Assembly: GCA_934132915.1 (NCBI GenBank)
Contig: CAKPAK010000009.1
Span: 1-27,068 of the forward strand
Direction: 5' to 3'
Origin: an uncultured Bacilli bacterium
GTDB taxonomy: Bacteria; Bacillota_I; Bacilli_A; RF39; UBA660
DNA: 27,068 bases
Each line of letters starts with the position of its first letter. Within the stretch, counting starts at the first letter, position 1. The notes beneath the pieces are model-generated. The model was given only the letters and a program-made list of their open reading frames with translations, had not been told where the DNA came from and did no database searches. Made by a program: the position numbers and the translations under genes. Of the stretch, positions 22,847 to 27,068 are shown piece by piece.

Positions 22847-24043
22847 ATGATATTTAAAGAATTAACAAAAGAAGAATTTGTTTCTTATCTAAATAAAAGT
22901 GAGCTTGATAATTTTATGCAATCACCTATGATGGATATTAAAGGGGTTCAAGCTTATTATGTTGGTGTTTTAAAGGGCAGTAAAATTGTAGCAGCTGCTA
23001 GACTCATTTCTAAAAAAAATCGATTTGGCTATCTTTATTTCTATTCACCAAGAGGATTGCTACTTGATTATAAAGATGAAGAGCTATTACACTTTTTCAA
23101 AGATAACTTGAAAAAATTTATCAAAAAAAGAAAAGGATATGTATTACATATCGATCCTAATATTCTTCTAAAAAGTAGAGATACTAATGGAAATATAACG
23201 GATGAGTATGATCATAGTGAGATCGTGGATATTTTGAAAAAGCAAGGGTTTATCCATGCTGGTTATACAGTTGGTTATGATACAAGATATCAAGTTAGAT
23301 GGCAATATGTAATTGATTTAAAAGGCAAAACATTTGATGAGATTGTAAAAGAATTTAAGCCACAACATTTAAGCAAAATTAAAAAAGCTAAAAAATATGG
23401 TGTCACTGTAAAAGATATTTCTTATGATGATTTACCTATTTTTAAACAAATTACCGAACAAACTAGTAAAATAATTGGATTTACCGATAAAAGTTTAGAA
23501 TATTATCAACAAATGTATCAATCATTTGGTAAAGATGTACGTTTTTTAATTGCTTATTTAGATGTTTTTCAATATAAAAAACAGATTACAGAGGAATTAG
23601 ATACTTATACTAAAAAGTATGATAAATTCTATAATAAAGAAAATAATAGTGCAAAAGAAGTCAAAAAAAATATTGATGCTTTAACGCATCGTTTACAAGA
23701 AATAGCAAAATATAAAGAAGCAATGATTCCTATTTCAGCTTCTATGTTTATGTTATATAAAGATGAAGCAATTTATTTGTTCAGTGGAAATGTGGATAAA
23801 TACAATAATTTTTATGGACAATATCTTATTCAGTACATTATGATTCAATATGCAGTTGAACATCAGTATAAAAAATATAATTTTTATGGTATTAAGGGCG
23901 AATTTGGAAAAGATCAAAAAGATGGTGTTTATGAATTCAAAAAAGGATTTGGTGGACATGTAGAAGAATTGATTGGTGATTTTTATTTACCAATTAATTG
24001 GTTTTATTATTTTTATCAATTGATTCATAAATTAAAAAAATAG
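22847..24043 (+). CDS. FemAB/MurM-family aminoacyl-tRNA-dependent peptidyltransferase
   Basis: 398 aa from the ATG at 22847, chosen over the ATG at 22838 because that one lies within the RBS (AAAGGATG). Members add amino acids from aminoacyl-tRNA to the lysine of lipid-linked peptidoglycan precursor, building the interpeptide bridge. Two GNAT-like domains are visible. The first (about 1-160) has FMQSPMMDIKGVQAYYVGV, then FGYLYFYSPRGLLLDY and GYVLHIDPNI. The second (about 160-395) has FKPQHLSKIKKAKKYGV, FTDKSLEYYQQMYQSFG, ISASMFMLYKDEAIYLFSG and YNFYGIKGEFGKDQKDGVYEFKKGFGG, the family's C-terminal signature. A coiled-coil arm (about 240-290, with QITEELDTYTKKYDKFYNK) separates the halves and is thought to bind tRNA. 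Which amino acid is transferred cannot be told. Its terminator was split by the IS3 element. Confidence 0.9.
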   Translation: MIFKELTKEEFVSYLNKSELDNFMQSPMMDIKGVQAYYVGVLKGSKIVAAARLISKKNRFGYLYFYSPRGLLLDYKDEELLHFFKDNLKKFIKKRKGYVLHIDPNILLKSRDTNGNITDEYDHSEIVDILKKQGFIHAGYTVGYDTRYQVRWQYVIDLKGKTFDEIVKEFKPQHLSKIKKAKKYGVTVKDISYDDLPIFKQITEQTSKIIGFTDKSLEYYQQMYQSFGKDVRFLIAYLDVFQYKKQITEELDTYTKKYDKFYNKENNSAKEVKKNIDALTHRLQEIAKYKEAMIPISASMFMLYKDEAIYLFSGNVDKYNNFYGQYLIQYIMIQYAVEHQYKKYNFYGIKGEFGKDQKDGVYEFKKGFGGHVEELIGDFYLPINWFYYFYQLIHKLKK

Positions 24044-24050
24044 TTAATAA

Positions 24051-24064
24051 AAAAGATTATCATG
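24051..24064 (+). terminator. left half of a terminator stem split by the IS element
   Basis: AAAAGATTATCATG, 8 nt after the FemAB-gene stop, is complementary to CATGGTAATCTTTT at 25514-25527 (13 Watson-Crick pairs and one T-G pair). Joined directly, the flanks would give a stem with a 12-nt loop and an A/T-tract on either side, i.e. a bidirectional terminator between the FemAB gene and the convergent lipoprotein gene. Confidence 0.7.
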
Positions 24065-24105
24065 CTGAACTGAACCCCAAAAGTTGGACAGTTTATAAAT
24101 AGTTT

Positions 24106-24918
24106 CTAATTAGAGGATTGTAACCTGTAATTTACAGGAGACAGTCCTTTTAATTTAATTTTAATTCTATCATAATTATAATAATAAATATAGTCATCAA
24201 TTGCTGTTATCAAATCATCTAAACTTTCATAATTATCTTCCTGGTCATAAAACATTTCTGTTTTAAGTATGCCGAAAAAGTTTTCCATCATTCCATTATC
24301 CATGCTATTTCCTTTTCTAGACATACTTTGTTTTATTCCATTATTTTTTAATCTCTGTTGATAAGATTGATGTTGATATTGCCATCCTTGATCTGAATGA
24401 AATATTAGTCCTTCAAGATTATTATTTTTATTGAATGCTTTATCAAGCATATCATTTATTTGTTCTAAATTCGGTGATTTAGAAGTATTATAAGATATTA
24501 TTTCGCCATTAAAACCATCTAATATTGGTGATAAATAACATTTTTCACCACGAAGATTAAATTCTGTTACATCTGTATACCATTTTTTGTTAGGTTTATC
24601 TGCATCAAAATCTCTTTTAATTAAATTATCTGCTATTTTACCAACAGTACCCTTATAAGATGAATATTTTCTTTTATTTCTTTTTAATGGCCTTAAACCT
24701 AATTTAATCATTATTCTATATACTTTCTTATGATTAACTTTATAACCTTGATTTCTTAATTCTAATGTAATTCTACGATAACCATATCTTTCTTTGTTAT
24801 TAATAAATATTTCTTTTATTTTATCTATTATTTCCTTATTTTTATTATCTTTATCTGCTTTAGATAAAGTATAATAATATACTGATTTAGCTAAACCTGA
24901 TACTTGTAGAAGAATCAC
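24106..24918 (-). CDS. IS3-family transposase OrfB (DDE integrase domain)
   Basis: 270 aa as an isolated frame from a GTG at 24918. The reading frame is open further upstream, and VVSELRLKYPLVILLQVSG is exactly the kind of sequence that joins OrfA to OrfB in fused OrfAB, so the true product is most likely made by -1 frameshifting near 24954-24966. HTH_21-like region: ERYGYRRITLELRNQGYKVNHKK (about 43-65). Catalytic residues: first Asp in WYTDVTEF (about 113-120), second Asp in FHSDQGWQY, and Glu in MENFFGILKTEMF, with Lys seven residues later. The enzyme cuts and joins the element as circles. Confidence 0.93.
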   Translation of the reverse strand: MILLQVSGLAKSVYYYTLSKADKDNKNKEIIDKIKEIFINNKERYGYRRITLELRNQGYKVNHKKVYRIMIKLGLRPLKRNKRKYSSYKGTVGKIADNLIKRDFDADKPNKKWYTDVTEFNLRGEKCYLSPILDGFNGEIISYNTSKSPNLEQINDMLDKAFNKNNNLEGLIFHSDQGWQYQHQSYQQRLKNNGIKQSMSRKGNSMDNGMMENFFGILKTEMFYDQEDNYESLDDLITAIDDYIYYYNYDRIKIKLKGLSPVNYRLQSSN

Positions 24919-24953
24919 TAAAGGATATTTTAGCCGAAGTTCACTTACAACAG

Positions 24954-24966
24954 TTACTTTTTCTTC
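24954..24966 (-). promoter_or_regulatory. programmed -1 frameshift site joining OrfA and OrfB
   Basis: The minus-strand sequence GAAAAAG just before the orfA stop (AAG TAA) lets ribosomes slip one base back into the orfB frame, where reading continues as KVTVVSELRLKYPL. The run has five A rather than the A6G seen in many IS3 elements, so the heptamer is imperfect. Confidence 0.6.
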
Positions 24967-25466
24967 TGTTGTTGATTCTTCCTTGCTTGAACAACGGCTC
25001 TCAATTTTTTTGAGTATTCAAGCTCCGCTTTTAGATATAAATTTTCTTTTCTTAATCTTTCATTTTCTTCTTCAATAGTTTCGATTGCTTTAGATTTCAA
25101 TTCTTTTTTAGACATAGTTGGACTCCTTCCACGTTTTCGTTCAACTATATTATAACCGTTTTCTTTATATTTTTTAATCCAATTATGTAACATTCCGTCA
25201 CTTAATAGCCCAATATCTATAGCAACCGCTTGAATTGGTTCATTAGCTATTAAAACTCTATTTATTGCATTTTCTTTAAACTGCCTTGGATATTCTTTAT
25301 TTTTGGTTGTTCTAAGAATATCAAATCCATGCTTATCTATTAACCATACTAAATATTGAATATTGTGTTTAGTCATTCCATATTTTGATTGTAGAGTTTT
25401 TAGTGTTTCTCCTTCTTTTCTTTTATTATATATTTCTATTTTTTCTTCATAGCTCAATTTTGACAT
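24954..25466 (-). CDS. IS3-family transposase OrfA (DNA-binding)
   Basis: 170 aa. Two helix-turn-helix units bind the terminal repeats: one near 3-55 (SYEEKIEIYNKRKEGETLKTLQSKYGMTKHNIQYLVWL) and one near 62-105 (QFKENAINRVLIANEPIQAVAIDIGLLSDGMLHNWIKKY). A leucine-zipper coiled coil follows (about 128-160, EENERLRKENLYLKAELEYSKKL), as is typical of OrfA. The 3' end encodes QQQKKK on an A-rich run (GAAAAAG), a plausible -1 slip site before the TAA at 24956-24954. RBS is AGGTTTTTATATG-like and weak. OrfA alone acts as a regulator; the frameshift fusion OrfAB is the transposase. Confidence 0.92.
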   Translation of the reverse strand: MSKLSYEEKIEIYNKRKEGETLKTLQSKYGMTKHNIQYLVWLIDKHGFDILRTTKNKEYPRQFKENAINRVLIANEPIQAVAIDIGLLSDGMLHNWIKKYKENGYNIVERKRGRSPTMSKKELKSKAIETIEEENERLRKENLYLKAELEYSKKLRAVVQARKNQQQKKK

Positions 25467-25513
25467 ATAAAAACCTCGTTTCTATTTTGTCCAAGAAACG
25501 GGGTTCATATCAT

Positions 25514-25527
25514 CATGGTAATCTTTT
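25514..25527 (-). terminator. right half of the terminator stem split by the IS element
   Basis: CATGGTAATCTTTT complements 24051-24064. It lies 11 nt after the stop codon of the lipoprotein gene, so that gene has also lost its terminator. Confidence 0.7.
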
Positions 25528-25538
25528 CTTTGTTTATG

Positions 25539-26576
25539 TTACTTTTCAATGTAACCGCTTATTCCTTTGGTATACATATCATCTGTTACAGCTTTATACC
25601 TTTTACCATCATAATCATCTGTAAAGCCATTATATGCTTTATAAATTTCATTTGTCTCAGTATCATAGACTCTTTCATAGCCAAGGGTTGCATCACTTTG
25701 TTTTTGGCTCATAATATCATAACTTGTATTTCTTTTTTCCCAAGAATCCATGATTCCATCGCTTATTTGATTACAAATATTTCTAACATTCTGGAAATTT
25801 TTCATAACTGCATCTTGTTCAGCATTAAATCCATTCATAAAAGTATCTGTAAATTCAAGTGAAGACGCTATTTTGTTTAATGGTTCTTCCCAGTTTATAA
25901 GTTCATCTTTAGGGGTGGTAATAAAAATAGTATCATAAACATTTAAATAATAAATATCTATTTGTTTTCCAGAAATTATATTTTCTGGAACATAATAGGA
26001 TCCTGCATCATAGACATAAGCTGTAAATAATCCTTCTGCATCTTTTCCTTCATTATCTTTAAAAGTTGCCCTTAAAATGTCACCGCCAAGTGTGCCTTTC
26101 CCTAGATTTTCAACAACAGTAAAATCAGTTAACATTGGGAAAGTAAAAGAGTCGGTATTGTTTAATGGCCCCATATCGTTAAATATTTTGTAAAATCCTT
26201 CTGTATCTTTAGAAGCAATGACAGATGCTTTAGCAAAGATACTATTTGGATAATATTTTTGTTGCCAGTTTTTTGCTTCTTCACTTTTATTAAAACCTTC
26301 TATTTTGAAATTAAAGAAAAACTGATACGTTGGATTGGTAGGATCATAAGCTTTAATTGTGTAATGAATATAATCCCCTAAAACATCCACTTTCCATCCT
26401 TCTGGTAATTTCATTTTGATTAAACCATTATCAAAATCTGTATATTTTATCATTTTGGTTTCTACTTTTGTTATTTTTACCTTCTCCTTTCTTGCCATTG
26501 TACTTGTTTTGGCACATCCCGTCAGTCCTAAAATCATAATTCCTAGCACTAAAATAGTTTTTATTGTTTTTTTCAT
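25539..26576 (-). CDS. Lipoprotein of unknown function
   Basis: 345 aa from the ATG at 26576 (AAAGGAGG 7 nt upstream; an upstream in-frame start is within the leader). A signal peptide with a lipobox (LGLTGC, Cys21) predicts cleavage before C21 and a diacylglycerol anchor on the outer face of the membrane. The mature part is mixed alpha/beta: FDNGLIKMKLPEGWKVDV (about 49-66) resembles the start of PsbP/DUF-type domains ('G..lklPeGW'), then YQFFFNFKIEGFNKSEEAKNW. Later, GYERVYDTETNEIYKAYNGFTDDYDG (near the C-terminus) has repeated acidic and aromatic residues. Function is unknown; similar genes are common in gut Bacillota as solute- or surface-associated proteins. An extended -10 promoter lies at 26632-26640. 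It is transcribed towards the IS element. Confidence 0.85.
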   Translation of the reverse strand: MKKTIKTILVLGIMILGLTGCAKTSTMARKEKVKITKVETKMIKYTDFDNGLIKMKLPEGWKVDVLGDYIHYTIKAYDPTNPTYQFFFNFKIEGFNKSEEAKNWQQKYYPNSIFAKASVIASKDTEGFYKIFNDMGPLNNTDSFTFPMLTDFTVVENLGKGTLGGDILRATFKDNEGKDAEGLFTAYVYDAGSYYVPENIISGKQIDIYYLNVYDTIFITTPKDELINWEEPLNKIASSLEFTDTFMNGFNAEQDAVMKNFQNVRNICNQISDGIMDSWEKRNTSYDIMSQKQSDATLGYERVYDTETNEIYKAYNGFTDDYDGKRYKAVTDDMYTKGISGYIEK

Positions 26577-26631
26577 TCTCAATCCTCCTTTTAACAAATT
26601 GCTATTTCTGTAGAATCATTCTGTTATAGAT

Positions 26632-26640
26632 ATTATAGCA
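26632..26640 (-). promoter_or_regulatory. extended -10 promoter of the lipoprotein gene
   Basis: TGCTATAAT (26640-26632, minus strand) is a perfect TATAAT with a TGn extension, 56 nt before the start codon. The -35 region is an A/T-rich stretch without a match. Confidence 0.65.
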
Positions 26641-26760
26641 AAAAAAGAAGAAATTGTTTTATGAAAATGACTTATACATAATTTTTTATTATATTGTTAT
26701 AGAGTATTATTAATATGCCGAATTAAAATCCATTGTGTTTTTTTAATTAACTTACTTCAT

Positions 26761-26785
26761 AAAAAAACTAGAGATTTTACTCTAG
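26761..26785 (-). terminator. second terminator downstream of the tRNA-Trp fragment
   Basis: CTAGAG (26785-26780), TAAAAT loop, CTCTAG (26773-26768), then seven T (26767-26761) on the minus strand. It lies about 63 nt downstream of the tRNA 3' end and would stop anything that passes the first terminator. Confidence 0.82.
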
Positions 26786-26812
26786 AAGATATGTATCATT
26801 ATAATATATTAT

Positions 26813-26835
26813 AAAAAGTAACATCGCTGTTACTT
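26813..26835 (-). terminator. terminator of the tRNA-Trp gene
   Basis: AAGTAACA (26835-26828), GCGA tetraloop, TGTTACTT (26823-26816) and T-run on the minus strand, just 12 nt after the encoded CCA end. The GNRA loop makes this a stable hairpin. It is the expected native terminator of the chromosomal tRNA. Confidence 0.85.
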
Positions 26836-26847
26836 AAAATTTCTAAA

Positions 26848-26891
26848 TGGCAGGGGATGAGAGAATCGAACTCCCAACAGTGGTTTTGGAG
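26848..26891 (-). other. 3' half of a tRNA-Trp gene (candidate attachment site)
   Basis: On the minus strand from 26891 to 26848 the sequence folds as a tRNA 3' half: anticodon loop CTCCAAA (anticodon CCA, tryptophan), 3' anticodon stem ACCAC, variable TGTT, T-arm GGGAG-TTCGATT-CTCTC, acceptor 3' strand ATCCCCT, discriminator G and an encoded CCA. This matches my memory of the B. subtilis tRNA-Trp 3' end (…CCCCTGCCA). Upstream, the partners do not exist: no AGGGGAT acceptor strand, no D-arm and no GTGGT. Identity stops at the anticodon loop, where tyrosine recombinases often cross over in tRNA genes. So this is a fragment left at one end of an integrated element, or a broken tRNA gene. Confidence 0.75.
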
Positions 26892-27068
26892 GATATTAAA
26901 ACTCCTGTTATAAAATAGTAAATCACCATAAAACCAAGCCAAACTGCCAATTCATATGTTGATATTATACGATATAATTTGATTAAAAACGATACTTTTG
27001 CCACCAAAAGTGCCACCAATTAACATTAAAAAGTGCAACAAAGGTCTTTTGGACTGCTAGTATTCTTG
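26892..27068. other. probable end of an integrated mobile element
   Basis: 177 bp to the right edge, with no supported gene. It is unlike the tRNA 5' half that should be here. It contains the tandem repeats at 26999-27019. A minus-strand open stretch at 27026-27067 ends in KNTSSPKDLCCTF and then TAA. It may be the C-terminus of a gene in the element, such as an integrase, but 13 codons are too few to judge. Confidence 0.5.
26999..27019. repeat. tandem 9-bp repeats, candidate integrase arm sites
   Basis: TGCCACCAA occurs twice (26999-27007 and 27011-27019) with a 12-bp period, separated by AAG. Short direct repeats in this position, about 110-130 bp inside an att core, are typical of arm-type binding sites for tyrosine recombinases. 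No core-type sites were otherwise identified. Confidence 0.5.

Larger units (their letters stand above)
24071..25507 (-). mobile_element. IS3-family insertion sequence (IS150-like group), 1437 bp, complete
   Basis: The left end reads TGAACCCCAAAAGTTGGACA (24071-24090). The right end, read from 25507 inwards, gives TGAACCCCGTTTCTTGGACA; 15 of 20 terminal bases match. The ends start with TG as in IS3 elements. Two ORFs, orfA and orfB, lie in the -1 frame relation usual for the family and fill the interior. No 3-4 bp target duplication is present (AAC on the left, TAT on the right), so the copy is either old or rearranged. Both ORFs are intact, so it may still be active. Confidence 0.92.
26577..26847. 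other. intergenic region between the lipoprotein gene and the tRNA fragment
   Basis: 271 bp. Besides the lipoprotein promoter and RBS at its left end and the two terminators listed separately (26761-26785, 26813-26835), it is plain A/T-rich sequence. I see no ORF with an RBS and no further RNA gene. Confidence 0.7.

Noticed and set aside
26848..26949. A complete ~102-nt tRNA-like gene with GGCAG at the 5' end and CTGCC at the 3' end
   Set aside because: Only five acceptor pairs form (positions 6 and 7 mismatch), no D-arm is found and the anticodon stem does not pair. The 3' half alone fits tRNA-Trp with acceptor ATCCCCT, whose true partner AGGGGAT is absent.
27026..27067. C-terminus of an integrase gene on the minus strand
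   Set aside because: Only 13 codons are visible and there is no recognisable motif, so it is mentioned only as a possibility.

Overview
This is an AT-rich, low-GC Gram-positive chromosome segment. The partial 16S rRNA, the strong AGGAGG-type ribosome binding sites, the sigma-A-like promoters and the protein set (Der, NtdP, YsxC, NrnA, AckA, ThiI with its NifS partner) point to Bacillota, class Bacilli. The 16S resembles the Erysipelotrichia-like and gut 'Mollicutes-related' side of that class, but I cannot name a genus from sequence alone. SpoIVA, a SpoVIF-like protein and an alpha/beta-type SASP show that the genome keeps genes of endospore formation. TGA is used as a stop, so this is not a Mycoplasma-type code.

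Layout. Positions 1-590 hold the 5' part of a 16S rRNA gene on the minus strand, preceded by a boxA and three tandem promoters (641-957). Upstream lie ntdP (with an operator-like inverted repeat inside its promoter), a previously hidden 52-aa membrane peptide, an HdeD-like membrane protein, gpsA and an unrecognised 308-aa protein, all on the minus strand. From 4621 the plus strand carries der, a 62-aa coiled-coil protein and spoVIF, then, after a minus-strand DUF2974 hydrolase-like gene, spoIVA. From 9025 to 19905 everything is on the minus strand. In transcription order (right to left) the units are: nrdD-nrdG-dut; nifS-thiI; the SASP gene; a TasA/camelysin-like secreted protein; ackA-nrnA-ysxC; and an unknown 155-aa gene.

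Divergent from nrdD is a 662-aa NrdD relative (20196-22184). It keeps an ATP-cone but ends just before the zinc ribbon and glycyl-radical loop, and it has its own promoter and terminator. I consider this the most interesting gene here. It is followed by a flavodoxin (minus), a FemAB/MurM-type peptidyltransferase (plus), a complete IS3-family element (24071-25507) inserted into the loop of what looks like the FemAB terminator, and a lipoprotein gene (minus).

The right edge (26848-26891) is the 3' half of a tRNA-Trp gene with its terminator but without a 5' half. Nearby are tandem 9-bp repeats like the arm sites of tyrosine recombinases. This suggests that the window ends just inside an integrated mobile element.

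How the genes work together: NrdD/NrdG/Dut make and protect dNTP pools anaerobically. NifS supplies sulfur to ThiI for tRNA thiolation. AckA yields ATP from acetyl phosphate. Der and YsxC support ribosome assembly next to the rRNA operon. SpoIVA, SpoVIF and the SASP belong to spore development.
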